Positions 51,712 through 61,215 of a stretch of 64,000 nt of DNA are shown piece by piece. The notes below the pieces were generated by a model. It was not told where the DNA came from. It saw nothing but the letters and a program-made list of their open reading frames with translations, and did not search any database. A program made the position numbers and the translations under genes. The stretch is from Bradyrhizobium sp. LTSP849 (GTDB taxonomy: Bacteria; Pseudomonadota; Alphaproteobacteria; Rhizobiales; Xanthobacteraceae), in NCBI RefSeq assembly GCF_000938255.1, contig NZ_JYMR01000050.1, positions 62,001-126,000 of the forward strand, given 5' to 3'. Position 1 is the stretch's first letter. The number at the start of each line of letters is the position of its first letter.

Positions 51712-52689
51712 GTGAACGATTTGAGCGAGTTACGGGTATCATCGGGCAGTTCCGCCTTGGCGCGAGAGGACGTGCAGGAGGCTACCTCGGCGCGCGGCAG
51801 CCTGCCTAGCAACCGGCTTGGACAGCTCTTGATGCTTCCCGGCCAGATTGTCTCGCTATTAGTGCTGGTCGTTCCGCTTGTTGTCGCCTTTTACATGAGC
51901 TTCACCGACTGGACGCCAACTCACGGCTCGTTACTGCAGGCGACGCTCGTGGGGTTCGACAATTACAAGGAACTGCTGGTTTACGACACGCGGTTCGTTG
52001 AGGCCGTGGTGCGCACCTTGCTTATCTCGACGGTCTGCTTGGCGCTTGAATTCGTATTGGGCCTTTCGTTGGCGGTGTTGTTTCTCCGCGAATTCAGGGG
52101 CAAGGCAATCCTGTTTTCAGCGTTTCTGACGCCGATGATGATCCTTCCCGTTGTGGTCGGCTATACCTTCTGGATGCTCTTCCAGTCGAACGGCCCGATC
52201 AATCAGTTGCTGATGCTGGTCTTTGGATCAGGGGCAGGGCCGCAATGGTTCAGGAGCACGCCGCTCGCCATCTCGGCGGTTATCATCACGGAAGTCTGGC
52301 ATTGGACGCCGTTGTTCTTTCTGATCCTGTTGTCCGGGCTCAATGCAATACCGGAAAATCCGGTGCGTGCCGCTGTTATCCTCGGGGCCACGCCGCGTCA
52401 GGTGTTCTGGCGGATCGTGCTGCCGATGCTCAAGCCGGTCATCATCGTCGCTTTTGTCATCCGAGCGATGGAGATCGTAAAACTGTTCGACGAGGTATTC
52501 ATGTTGACGCGGGGGGGGCCGGGCACGTCGACCGAGACTATTAGCCTCTACATCTACAAGCTCGCGTTCGCCGACTTCCAACTTGCCTACGGCGCCGCGG
52601 CGGCATTTCTCGTTCTTCTCGGCACCCTAGCCTTGATCCACTTGTTGCTTGCGCCGATCCGCAACCAACTACTGGAGGCGAGGCGATGA
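51712..52689 (+). CDS. ABC importer permease 1 (sugar-type, MalF-like)
   Basis: 325 residues from GTG 51712, six membrane segments after a 45-residue hydrophilic start. The EAA loop is PVRAAVILGATPRQVFWRIVLPMLKPVIIV (about 218-247). Overlaps the second permease gene by ATGA. Together they form the transmembrane pore. Confidence 0.92.
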   Translation: MNDLSELRVSSGSSALAREDVQEATSARGSLPSNRLGQLLMLPGQIVSLLVLVVPLVVAFYMSFTDWTPTHGSLLQATLVGFDNYKELLVYDTRFVEAVVRTLLISTVCLALEFVLGLSLAVLFLREFRGKAILFSAFLTPMMILPVVVGYTFWMLFQSNGPINQLLMLVFGSGAGPQWFRSTPLAISAVIITEVWHWTPLFFLILLSGLNAIPENPVRAAVILGATPRQVFWRIVLPMLKPVIIVAFVIRAMEIVKLFDEVFMLTRGGPGTSTETISLYIYKLAFADFQLAYGAAAAFLVLLGTLALIHLLLAPIRNQLLEARR

Positions 52690-53546
52690 CGGGGCGCAAG
52701 CTCACTTGGCCGCTGGCTTTCGTATTGTTCGGCGCACTGATTATCAGTCTGTTTCCCGTGTTCTGGATCGTCATGACCGCGATCAAGCCGCCGACGGATT
52801 GGAACGCCTCGCCCGCGATCTGGGTTCCATCGCATCCCACTATGGTCAATTTCAAGACGCTGTTCGACCCGGACGCGATCCGCGCCTATGGCGTTGGCGG
52901 CGTAAGCCAGGCCGCGACAAATTCAGTGTTCGGGTCGCTTCTCGCCTCGGTTGCCGGAACGGTTCTATCGGTGGTGATAGGCCTTTGCGCGGCTATCGGC
53001 ATATCCCGGTACGCGAACGGGGGAAAGGCGACGCCTTTGATTATCCTGTCGGGACGGATGTTTCCGCCAGCGGCGATTGCGGTGCCATTCGTTATTATCT
53101 ACTCGAACGTGGGATTGATCGACACGTACCGGGGACTGATCGCGATCTACGTTGCCGGTACGCTGCCGTTTTCGACCTGGATGCTGAAGAGCTTTGTTGA
53201 TGACCTCCCTCGTGAAATCGAAGAAGCGGTCATGATTGACGGGCGGTCGCGGCTGATGGCGCATATTTTTGTCACCATTCCTCTCATTCGGGGCGGCCTG
53301 TTGGCGACGACCTTGTTCATCTTTATTTTGAACTGGTCGGAATTCATGTTCGCGCTGGTTTTGTCCTACTCCAACGTGACGACGATTCCGGTTCAGCTCG
53401 CTCGATATGTCACCGCGACGGCGGGCACGCTCTACGGCGTTCAGGCGGCGCTTGCCGTTCTCGCGATGCTTCCTCTGATTTTAGCGGGCCTGCTCATCCA
53501 GTCGCATCTGGCGCGGGGAATGACGTTTGGCGCGGTGAAGCGATGA
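52686..53546 (+). CDS. ABC importer permease 2 (MalG-like)
   Basis: 286 residues, six membrane segments. EAA loop: LPREIEEAVMIDGRSRLMAHIFVTIPLIRGG (about 177-207). N-terminal PVFWIVMTAIKPPTDW and WSEFMFALVLSYSNVTTIPVQLA near the C-terminus are typical of MalG-type permeases. ATGA overlap with both neighbours. Confidence 0.92.
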   Translation: MTGRKLTWPLAFVLFGALIISLFPVFWIVMTAIKPPTDWNASPAIWVPSHPTMVNFKTLFDPDAIRAYGVGGVSQAATNSVFGSLLASVAGTVLSVVIGLCAAIGISRYANGGKATPLIILSGRMFPPAAIAVPFVIIYSNVGLIDTYRGLIAIYVAGTLPFSTWMLKSFVDDLPREIEEAVMIDGRSRLMAHIFVTIPLIRGGLLATTLFIFILNWSEFMFALVLSYSNVTTIPVQLARYVTATAGTLYGVQAALAVLAMLPLILAGLLIQSHLARGMTFGAVKR

Positions 53547-54640
53547 CCATTCCGAAGCTTGAAATCGTCAACCTACGAAAATTATTCGGTGATGAATCCC
53601 TCGTGGCTGTGGACGGCATCGACTTCGCCGTCGAGGCCGGCGAGACCGTCGCCCTTCTCGGGCCCTCCGGCTGTGGCAAATCGACGACGCTCAATATGAT
53701 TGTTGGCCTGGAGCAGCCAACCTCGGGCGATATCCGAATCGACGGCCGTTCGGTCATCGGTATTCCTCCCGGCAAGCGCAATGTGGGTCTGGTGTTTCAG
53801 GACTACGCCGTCTTCACCCACATGACGGTGTTCGAAAATCTGGCGTTTGGTCTGGTCATTCGTGGTCGAGCCAAAGCCGAAATCGCCAAGGCAGTTCACG
53901 ATGTCGCCGAACTGCTGGGTATGAGCAATAGCCTCAACCTATCGGCTTCTGAGCTCGGCGGATCTGAATTGCAGAGAGTGGCGATCGGACGGACGCTAGT
54001 GACCAAGCCGGCCATCCTGCTGCTCGACGAACCCTTGTCGAACCTGGAAGCATCCGCACGCCTCGCAATGCGCCGGGAACTGAGGCGTTTGCAGTCGGAG
54101 ATTGGGCTCACAATCATCTATGTCACGCACGATCAGGTCGAGGCGCTATCCCTGGCGGACCGAATTGCGGTGATGAATGCCGGAAAGCTGCAGCAAATCG
54201 AACGAACCTCGGTCATCTGCAAAAAGCCTGATCACGTCTTCGTCGCGGGTTTCATGGGCTCACCACCGATGAACCTCCTTCGTGGCGAGATCACTGGAAA
54301 CGGCGCGTCGGTGGGTTTCAGGCGTGACGGGCTCTTTATCGGGCTTTCTTCAAGCGAGGCGTTCGTTTCCGATTACGTCGGTCGGCCGATCATTCTCGGC
54401 TTGAGACCGGAATCCCTGACACTCGCGGCTGCCCACGATGCCACTATCTCGGGAAAGGTAGCGGTTGTCGAGCCGCGTGGGCCGGAAGCTGTCGTGACCG
54501 TTGAATCCGGCACCGTTTCGCTTAAGGCCGTAGTCCCTACCGCCGAGCGGCCTCAGGTAGGTGCGGACATAGGCCTCTTGGCTGCCCCTTCATCGTTCGT
54601 CTTCTTCAGCGGCGAAACTGGCCGCCGGCTTGCGTCTTGA
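53543..54640 (+). CDS. ABC importer ATPase 1 (CUT1-type)
   Basis: 365 residues. Walker A GPSGCGKST (about 40-48), Q-loop FQDYAVFTHMTVFENLAFGL, signature LSASELGGSELQRVAIGRTL (about 133-152) and Walker B ILLLDEPLSNLEA (about 155-167). The C-terminal TOBE/regulatory domain spans about 240-360. Note the signature: SELGGSELQR in place of the canonical LSGGQxQR, an unusual change in this ATPase. Overlaps the second ATPase gene. Confidence 0.9.
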   Translation: MTIPKLEIVNLRKLFGDESLVAVDGIDFAVEAGETVALLGPSGCGKSTTLNMIVGLEQPTSGDIRIDGRSVIGIPPGKRNVGLVFQDYAVFTHMTVFENLAFGLVIRGRAKAEIAKAVHDVAELLGMSNSLNLSASELGGSELQRVAIGRTLVTKPAILLLDEPLSNLEASARLAMRRELRRLQSEIGLTIIYVTHDQVEALSLADRIAVMNAGKLQQIERTSVICKKPDHVFVAGFMGSPPMNLLRGEITGNGASVGFRRDGLFIGLSSSEAFVSDYVGRPIILGLRPESLTLAAAHDATISGKVAVVEPRGPEAVVTVESGTVSLKAVVPTAERPQVGADIGLLAAPSSFVFFSGETGRRLAS

Positions 54641-54651
54641 GGGAGGCCGGT

Positions 54652-55770
54652 TTGAAGCCCTTGCGGATTGACTCCATGCTTGCTCCAGCGGCGCTCGAAG
54701 TCCGTGGACTTTGCAAAGCCTTTGGAGACAAGGCAGCAGTCTGCGATCTCGATTTTGCGATTCCCGAGGGGTCGTTGACGGTTCTGCTGGGATCGGCAGG
54801 TGCTGGCAAGACCACCACACTTCGCTTGATCGCGGGGGTCGATCGACCGAATGCCGGCCGAGTTCTGATGCGCGGGCGCAATGTGACGGGGCTCGAACCG
54901 AAGGATCGAGATATCGCGATGATCTTCGACAATCTCGCCCTTTACCCGAACAAGACGGGATTTGCCAACATCGCCAGCTCGCTGACGATTCGCGGTACGG
55001 CGAAGGCAGAGATCGAACAGCGGGTGGCGGAAGTCTCAAGCACGTTGCGGATAGCTCACGTGCTCAATCGCCTGCCCAAGACCATGAGCGGCGGAGAGCG
55101 GCAGCGGGTAGCACTGGGACGGGCGCTGATCCGCAAGCCAGGTCTTTTCCTGCTGGACGAGCCTTTGTCCAGCCTTGACGCGATGTTACGGATCGAATTG
55201 CGCGCCGAGCTCAAGCGATTGCAACGCGACCTAGGCGCAACATTCCTGCTTGCCACCCCGGATTTCGCCGAAGCGATGGCCGTCGCCGATACTGTCGTCA
55301 TGTTGCGGGCTGGTCGCGTCGTGCAGATCGCGACGGCTCAGTCGTTATATGACGACCCCGTTGACCGCGAGGTGGCGCGATTTGTTGGCGCGCCGGAAAT
55401 CAATCTGATGAAGGCAGTTTATGAACCCGGAATCCTAGGGTCGATCCAGGTTGCCGGAGCGTCGTTCGCCGGACTGAAAAAGCTGCGAAATGCGCTTCCC
55501 AAAGCCGGCGGCCCATTCGAGATCGGCATTCGCCCGGAGCATTTGAAATTGTTGCCGCCAGGACAAGCGCCGATCAAAGCCAGAGTTTTCGACATCGAAC
55601 CGCTCGGCCTTAAATCAATGGTGACGGTCAAAAACGAGGAGTCAGAAATGCGCCTGATCGTCGATACCGACGTCGCTGGCCGATATAGTGCTGGCGATGT
55701 GGTGGGACTTGACCTGGTAGATCTGGGCCTCTTGGCGTTCGATGCCGTCTCCGGCGTCCGACTGGCTTGA
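54652..55770 (+). CDS. ABC importer ATPase 2 (CUT1-type, atypical Walker A)
   Basis: 372 residues from TTG 54652, with GGGAGG 6 bases upstream; a TTG at 54637 would add five residues. Walker A reads GSAGAGKTTT (about 45-54), signature MSGGERQRVALGRALI (about 143-158), Walker B LFLLDEPLSSLDA (about 163-175), and the C-terminal TOBE part. At the switch position the usual VTHD is replaced by LATPDFAEAMAVADTV (about 195-210), so the histidine of the H-loop is missing; the first ATPase has YVTHDQVEAL. Two different ATPases, one with a changed signature and the other with a changed H-loop, suggest a heterodimer with one active site, as in glycerol GlpST. Confidence 0.9.
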   Translation: MKPLRIDSMLAPAALEVRGLCKAFGDKAAVCDLDFAIPEGSLTVLLGSAGAGKTTTLRLIAGVDRPNAGRVLMRGRNVTGLEPKDRDIAMIFDNLALYPNKTGFANIASSLTIRGTAKAEIEQRVAEVSSTLRIAHVLNRLPKTMSGGERQRVALGRALIRKPGLFLLDEPLSSLDAMLRIELRAELKRLQRDLGATFLLATPDFAEAMAVADTVVMLRAGRVVQIATAQSLYDDPVDREVARFVGAPEINLMKAVYEPGILGSIQVAGASFAGLKKLRNALPKAGGPFEIGIRPEHLKLLPPGQAPIKARVFDIEPLGLKSMVTVKNEESEMRLIVDTDVAGRYSAGDVVGLDLVDLGLLAFDAVSGVRLA

Positions 55771-55956
55771 GAACAAGCGAAAGCGTTCGGCGATGACGGC
55801 TTTTCCTCAAATATTCAAGACGACCTTTCAACCCATCGGCACCGAGGTCAGGATCAGGATGATGGAATCGATGAGAGCAATGAAGAACGCCACAGCCGAT
55901 TGGCGCCCGACCACTAGCTATCGGTCGACCATCTGCACAGGATGGTGACAGCAGTC

Positions 55957-56694
55957 ATGCGCATTTTAGTTTTTCAGCACGTCGCCGTCGAACATCCTGG
56001 AGTATTCCGGGAGCTGTGGTCGCAAGGCGGCCATTCTCTGGAGCAGATCGAACTTGATGAGGGGGACCAGATCCCCGATTTGTCGCCGTATGATCTGCTG
56101 GTCGTGATGGGCGGCCCGATGGATGTCTGGCAGGAGGATATCCACCCGTGGCTGGCGCCGGAAAAAGCTGCGATACGCCGGTGGGTGGTTGAGCTGAGGC
56201 GGCCCTATCTTGGTATTTGCCTCGGCCACCAACTACTGGCGGAAGCTCTCGGCGGCAAAGTTACGATGATGTCGCGCCCGGAAGTTGGGATCGCCGAGGT
56301 CGAGCTTACCGAAATCGGTCGGCAGGATGCGCTTCTCGCCCGCTTCGATCGGCGTTTCGATACTTTTCAGTGGCATGGCGCGGAGGTTTCCCTGCTTCCG
56401 GAGGACGCTGTCGTTCTCGCGTCCAATGGAGCCTGCGCGGTGCAGGCGATGCGCTGGGGTCCCCATGCCTACGGCTTTCAGTATCACTGCGAGATCGTTT
56501 CGACGACCGTCGGCGACTGGGAGCGTATTCCTGCCTACAAGGCGAGTCTGATCCAGGCGCTCGGTGAGGAAGAAGCCGAGAGGCTAGGGGACGTCGTTGC
56601 ACAGCGGTTGCCTGACTTTCGCCGTTCCGCCGAGCTGCTCAGCCAAAATCTATTCGCGGTCATGACGGACATGGTCGCGGCCGCTCAAAAATAA
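55957..56694 (+). CDS. Class I glutamine amidotransferase-like protein
   Basis: 245 residues from ATG 55957. Triad: C88 in YLGICLGHQLL, H177 and E179 in FQYHCEI (canonical QxHPE with C in place of P). Glycine-rich oxyanion part GGPMDVW (about 52-58). These GMP-synthase-like enzymes hydrolyse gamma-glutamyl amides; a PuuD-like role in removing the gamma-glutamyl group is possible because the ligase-like gene at 56729 follows. An earlier ATG at 55942 would add five residues. Confidence 0.88.
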   Translation: MRILVFQHVAVEHPGVFRELWSQGGHSLEQIELDEGDQIPDLSPYDLLVVMGGPMDVWQEDIHPWLAPEKAAIRRWVVELRRPYLGICLGHQLLAEALGGKVTMMSRPEVGIAEVELTEIGRQDALLARFDRRFDTFQWHGAEVSLLPEDAVVLASNGACAVQAMRWGPHAYGFQYHCEIVSTTVGDWERIPAYKASLIQALGEEEAERLGDVVAQRLPDFRRSAELLSQNLFAVMTDMVAAAQK

Positions 56695-56728
56695 CAACGA
56701 AGAAGACAGAAAGATACGGAGTTTAGCC

Positions 56729-58114
56729 ATGTTGAAAGTCGTCGAAGAAGGACCTCACGATCACGCGATGCCGACACTCGCGCTAGCTTCCCCGGAGGAG
56801 GCAAATGCGTTTGTCGAAAAGGTCAAGTCCAGCGGCTTTGACTTCGTCCGTTTTGAGCTGCCGGACATGGCGGGTCTCAGCCGTGGAAAAACGATCCCGG
56901 TTGGTCATATAGCCGGATATATGAAATCGGGCCTGAACCTCTATGGCGGCGCCGTCGCTCTCGACAGTAATTCGATCCCAGTTCGCGATTCCGGCTACAA
57001 TGAAGAAATGAACTACCAGGACTGCGTCATGGTGGTCGACCAGGACACACTGACACCGGTGCCCTGGCTGGAGAAAACGGGCCGCGTGATCTGCGATACG
57101 ATGTGGTACGACGGGCGGCTTCAAATGGCCTCTCCGCGTCTTCTGCTCAAGAAGATGCTCTCCCTCGCAGCGGCGCTCGGTTACACCGCCAAAATAGGAC
57201 ACGAATACGAGTTCTATGTTGTCGATGCGAAGACGCGCGAACCCATATTCGGCGGACAACCGATCTTCGTGACGTCTCGCACCCATCAGGTGCCGGCGAT
57301 CGACGACCTCATTCGCGTTCTGCAGAGTCAGGGTATCGATATTATTACGTACAATGTCGAGCACGGACCGGGTCAGGTCGAGATCAATTACGGTGCACTT
57401 GACGGTGTTGCCGCTTCCGATCGGGCGTTCGTGTTCAAGGGTACCGTCAAGGAATATCTTATCAAACAGGGCTTGCTCGCGACGTTCATGACCAAGCCCT
57501 ACAAGGGACTGTCGGGAAGTTGCTCCCACTTCCATATCTCGCTGCTCGATAGCAAGACGGGATCGAACGCCTTCCTTGATACCGATGGCGACGACGGTAT
57601 GTCCGAGACGTTTAAGCGCTTCATTCAGGGGGTGCTGGATCATATGCCCGCGGCAATGGCGGTCTGGAATCCGACGCCTAACTGCTATCGCCGGATTCGT
57701 CCGAAGACCTACGCGCCATCGAACGTTTCCTGGGGCGTACAGGACCGTTCCGCCAGCATCAGGGTGAAGGCAAGCCGTGACCAATCGACCCATATGGAGG
57801 TCCGCGTCCCCTCGGCCATGTCAAATCCTTATCTTGTGGCCGCCACGACGATAGCGGCGGGGCTGCTCGGCATCGAGCAGCAACGGCAATTGATGCCGGC
57901 CGGCACCGGCCCCAAGGAAGACGATGACCGCTACGCCAAGCTTCCAACCGAAATGCACGATGCTCTCGACGCATTTGAATCCGATACCGCGCTCCGGGAA
58001 ATGCTGGGTGAGGAATTCGTGAAGGTTTACCTTTCGATGAAGCGGCAGGAGATGGCGCGCCTGAGGGATGAAATCCCGCCCGCGGAAATAAACGAATATT
58101 TTGAGCTCTATTGA
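56729..58114 (+). CDS. Glutamine synthetase family ligase
   Basis: 461 residues of the glutamine synthetase fold with catalytic parts GHEYEFYVVD (about 154-163, metal E), YNVEHGPGQVEINYGALDG (about 208-226), GLSGSCSHFHISLLDSKTG (about 258-276), NPTPNCYRRIRPKTYAPSNVSWGVQDRSASIRV (about 313-345) and THMEVRVPSAMSNPYLVAATTIAAGLLG. The C-terminus lacks the adenylylation Tyr context of GlnA, so it is not the housekeeping enzyme. It fits the group of gamma-glutamylamide/polyamine synthetases (PuuA, GlnA3/4). Directly upstream are the amidotransferase and importer, and the amidase gene begins in its stop codon. Confidence 0.92.
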   Translation: MLKVVEEGPHDHAMPTLALASPEEANAFVEKVKSSGFDFVRFELPDMAGLSRGKTIPVGHIAGYMKSGLNLYGGAVALDSNSIPVRDSGYNEEMNYQDCVMVVDQDTLTPVPWLEKTGRVICDTMWYDGRLQMASPRLLLKKMLSLAAALGYTAKIGHEYEFYVVDAKTREPIFGGQPIFVTSRTHQVPAIDDLIRVLQSQGIDIITYNVEHGPGQVEINYGALDGVAASDRAFVFKGTVKEYLIKQGLLATFMTKPYKGLSGSCSHFHISLLDSKTGSNAFLDTDGDDGMSETFKRFIQGVLDHMPAAMAVWNPTPNCYRRIRPKTYAPSNVSWGVQDRSASIRVKASRDQSTHMEVRVPSAMSNPYLVAATTIAAGLLGIEQQRQLMPAGTGPKEDDDRYAKLPTEMHDALDAFESDTALREMLGEEFVKVYLSMKRQEMARLRDEIPPAEINEYFELY

Positions 58115-59550
58115 TGACGATGACGGAAACAGCGGGCGCTCGCGGGGCTCTTTGTGCGACTCACGAAGACGACGAAATCGCCTCTCTCGATGCGCTCGCT
58201 CTCTCCAGAGCCTTCTCCAATCGCGAACTCTCACCGGTCGAAGTCGCCGGCTCGCTGTTGGATCGCATCGAACGGCTCAATCCGCAAGTTAATGCGATTG
58301 TCCATCTCGACCGTGAGAAGACGCTTGAGATGGCACGGGCTGCCGAGCGACGTTACATTTCCGGAAGCGTGCTCTCTCCACTCGACGGCGTTCCGGTCAC
58401 GGTGAAGGACCTATCGTCAATAGCAGGTTGGCCGCGAAGACGCGGCTCGCTTGCATTTGATGGGCTGTCCCCTTGCGCTGAGGACACGTCGTGTGTAGCG
58501 CGGTTGCGCGAAGCAGGCGCGGTGTTTCTCGGCAAGACCGCTACGCCAGATTCCGGGTGCAAGGTTGTAACGCGTAGCGCCGCGCATGGCGTGACTTTGA
58601 ATCCCTTTGATCTGACGAAAACACCTGGAGGGTCTTCCGGAGGCGCCTCCGCTGCCCTCGCAATGGGATTTGGCCCGCTTGCGGTCGGTAGCGACGGTGC
58701 GGGATCGATAAGGATCCCGGCCTCGCTCACCAATGTCTTTGGGCTGAAGCCGGGCTTTGGCCGCGTGCCGGCCTTCCCGCCGGACATTGACATGCCTCAT
58801 TCGGTCGTCGGTCCGATGTCGCGTTCGGTGCAGGACGCCGCCGCTATGTTGGCTGTGATGAGCCGCTCAGAGCCACGCGATGCCTTTGCGTGGCCCGTGC
58901 CATTCTGCGTGCCGGACGACCTAGCCGACCCTGATTTACGCGAATTGGTTGTGGCGTTCTCTCCACGCATGGGCTGCAGGGCTCCGCTTGAAGATCACGA
59001 GGTCGACGAACTCGTTCTCGAGGCTATCCCTCTGCTCACCGGTGCCGGCGTCCGGGTCCTCGCAGAAGATCCAGTCTGGCCGGTCGATCCTGTCGAACCC
59101 TTCCGGATATTCTGGGATACCGTTTGCATGGCGACGGTCGACGGCTTCACACAGGAAAAACGATCTTTGCTCGACCCAACTATCCTGAAGGCCGCGGAGG
59201 CCGGACGGATGGTGAGTGTTTCGGCCTACCAGAGCGCGATGGAACAGAGACTCAAGATAACTGCTGCGTCGCGGGCGTTCTTCAATCGTTTCGACCTTCT
59301 TGTTTGTCCGGTCGTTGCTACCGCTGCGTGGCCTGTAGAGTACGATGTGCCGGAAGGATTCGCCGCCGACGATTGGCGGTGGTGTCCATACACATTTCCC
59401 TGGAACATGACAGGACAGCCTGCGGCGTCCGTTCCCATTGGGGTCACTTCGGAGGGACTTCCTGTCGGGGTCCAGATCGTTGGACCTTGGGGGGGTGAAG
59501 AAAATGTATTGCGCGCGGCCGCAGCGATCGAGCGACGCAGACATCCATAG
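58114..59550 (+). CDS. Amidase-signature enzyme
   Basis: 478 residues from ATG 58114 (TGATG with the ligase stop). The Ser-cisSer-Lys triad is present: K98 in VPVTVKDL, S175 in TPGGSSGGASAAL and nucleophile S198 in GSDGAGSIRIPAS (the consensus GG is GA here). A C-terminal part carries PLPVGVQIVGP-like GLPVGVQIVGPWGGEENVLRAAAAIE. It hydrolyses a carboxamide; the physiological substrate should be an amide produced or imported by this cluster. It is the last gene of the ABC-ligase-amidase operon. Confidence 0.92.
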   Translation: MTMTETAGARGALCATHEDDEIASLDALALSRAFSNRELSPVEVAGSLLDRIERLNPQVNAIVHLDREKTLEMARAAERRYISGSVLSPLDGVPVTVKDLSSIAGWPRRRGSLAFDGLSPCAEDTSCVARLREAGAVFLGKTATPDSGCKVVTRSAAHGVTLNPFDLTKTPGGSSGGASAALAMGFGPLAVGSDGAGSIRIPASLTNVFGLKPGFGRVPAFPPDIDMPHSVVGPMSRSVQDAAAMLAVMSRSEPRDAFAWPVPFCVPDDLADPDLRELVVAFSPRMGCRAPLEDHEVDELVLEAIPLLTGAGVRVLAEDPVWPVDPVEPFRIFWDTVCMATVDGFTQEKRSLLDPTILKAAEAGRMVSVSAYQSAMEQRLKITAASRAFFNRFDLLVCPVVATAAWPVEYDVPEGFAADDWRWCPYTFPWNMTGQPAASVPIGVTSEGLPVGVQIVGPWGGEENVLRAAAAIERRRHP

Positions 59551-59752
59551 CGCCGTCGCTCAACTGTGCTGCGCTTCGGTCACATTCGAAAAGGGCGAAA
59601 TCGGTTTCGAATTAACGGTTAAATGCTGCGCCGCAGGCTCGCCGCATGTGCACTCTGAAATCGAATAGAATCTGAACCAGAAAATGTAGCTTCGGGTGGA
59701 GTAGGGCTTCAGCCGGCGCTTGACTCACCCCTTCAGGAAACCCTCTATCGTG

Positions 59753-61015
59753 ATGGAAATCCAGTCTCCTCCGAAATTCTCGCTCTCCAAAGACAAGATT
59801 CGGGTTCTGCTTCTCGAAGGTGTGAACGACAGTGCCGTGCACACGATGACGACCGCGGGCTATTCCAGCGTGACGCGCCTGTCGAGGGCCCTCGATGGGG
59901 AGGCGCTGAAGGAAGCCATCAAGGGTGTGCACTTGCTCGGTATCCGCTCACGCACGCAGATCACCGCAGACATTCTCGAGGCGGCGGACCGGCTCATCGC
60001 GATCGGCTGCTTCAGCGTAGGCACCAACCAGGTTGATGTCGAAACCTCCAGGCGGAATGGGATTCCGGTCTTCAATGCGCCGTTCTCCAATACCCGAAGC
60101 GTGGCGGAACTGGTTATCGGCGAGATTGTCTTTCTGCTGCGTCGGATCGTCTCACGATCCAATGCCGCGCACGATGGCCAATGGGACAAGTCAGCGACCG
60201 ACAGCCATGAGGTCAGAGGCAAGACACTCGGCATCGTCGGGTACGGCAACATCGGTTCGCAGCTTTCATATCTTGCGGAAGCGATGGGCATGCGGGTGAT
60301 CTTCTACGACCATACCGACAAGCTTCGCCACGGCAACACGGAGCCGGCCGCCAACCTGCACGAACTCCTGGCGCAGAGCGACGTCGTCAGCATGCACGTG
60401 CCCGAAACGGTCGCGACCCGGGGAATGATCGGTCGGGAGGAGATCCAGGCGATCAAACCAGGTGCCTATTTCATCAATAACAGCCGCGGCAGTATCGTCG
60501 ATCTGGACGCGCTTGCCGATGCGTTGCGCGAGGGCAGGCTGCGCGGCGCGGCTGTCGATGTCTTTCCGGTCGAGCCGGTCTCAAACAAGGAACGCTTCGC
60601 ATCGCCGTTGCAGGGGCTGGAAAACGTCATTCTGACGCCGCACGTCGCAGGTTCGACCGAGGAGGCGCAGGAGCGCATCGGCGCCGAAGTCGCACGGAAG
60701 CTCGCCGACTACAGCGATACCGGATCCACGATGGGGGCGGTCAACTTTCCGCTCGTGCAATTGCCGGCTCGACCGCTCGGCACGCGTTTCATTCAAGTTC
60801 AGCGCAACCTGCCGGGCATGCTCGGACGGCTGAACGAAGTGCTGGCGCGTCACGCCGTCAACATCGCGGCTCAATATTACGAGACTCACGCCGATGTGGG
60901 TTATGTGGTACTGGACGCGGACGCCTCGGCGGCGGACAGCCATCGTGTTCTCGCCGATATCCGGGCGCTCGAAGGAACGATCCGCGCGCGGTTACTCTAC
61001 GAACATAAGCGCTGA
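59753..61015 (+). CDS. SerA-like D-3-phosphoglycerate dehydrogenase
   Basis: 420 residues counted from ATG 59753. Substrate part IRVLLLEGVNDSAV, NAPFSNTRSVAELVIGEIVFLLR (about 110-132), NAD part GKTLGIVGYGNIGSQLSYLAEAMGMRVIFYD (about 155-185), catalytic H in ENVILTPHVAGSTEEAQ, and a C-terminal ACT domain (about 345-420, PGMLGRLNEVLARHAVNIAAQYYETHADVGYVVLD). This is the standard E. coli type SerA layout. It starts 200 bases behind the amidase and probably has its own promoter. A paralogue for serine supply, or another 2-hydroxyacid dehydrogenase, is possible. TTG 59720 would add 11 residues. Confidence 0.9.
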   Translation: MEIQSPPKFSLSKDKIRVLLLEGVNDSAVHTMTTAGYSSVTRLSRALDGEALKEAIKGVHLLGIRSRTQITADILEAADRLIAIGCFSVGTNQVDVETSRRNGIPVFNAPFSNTRSVAELVIGEIVFLLRRIVSRSNAAHDGQWDKSATDSHEVRGKTLGIVGYGNIGSQLSYLAEAMGMRVIFYDHTDKLRHGNTEPAANLHELLAQSDVVSMHVPETVATRGMIGREEIQAIKPGAYFINNSRGSIVDLDALADALREGRLRGAAVDVFPVEPVSNKERFASPLQGLENVILTPHVAGSTEEAQERIGAEVARKLADYSDTGSTMGAVNFPLVQLPARPLGTRFIQVQRNLPGMLGRLNEVLARHAVNIAAQYYETHADVGYVVLDADASAADSHRVLADIRALEGTIRARLLYEHKR

Positions 61016-61215
61016 GCTAAGGAGTTTTGGCGGTTTCTCAAGGCCCATCGTTTGTGGCAAGGCCCAGCTCGTAGCGTCAGGAAGGGCGAACCGGACGAGT
61101 AGATCGCCGGCTTTAAGAGCTCAGTCGGTAGAATGCTCACTCGATCTAGACAGAACTCAACAGGATGCGGGGAAGGCGGGCAACGGTAAAACGTCTCACT
61201 ATGCTGCCTCCAACT

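Noticed and set aside
55793..55948. Small frame of 51 codons between ATPase 2 and the amidotransferase
   Set aside because: No ribosome binding site, no membrane segment and unusual composition; I see no support for a real gene.
61117..61140. tRNA-like word GAGCTCAGTCGGTAGAATGC between serA and the peptide importer
   Set aside because: It resembles a tRNA D-arm, but no anticodon arm, T-arm with GGTTCGA or acceptor pairing follows. It could be a scrap of a tRNA gene or chance, so it is not called an RNA gene or attachment site.
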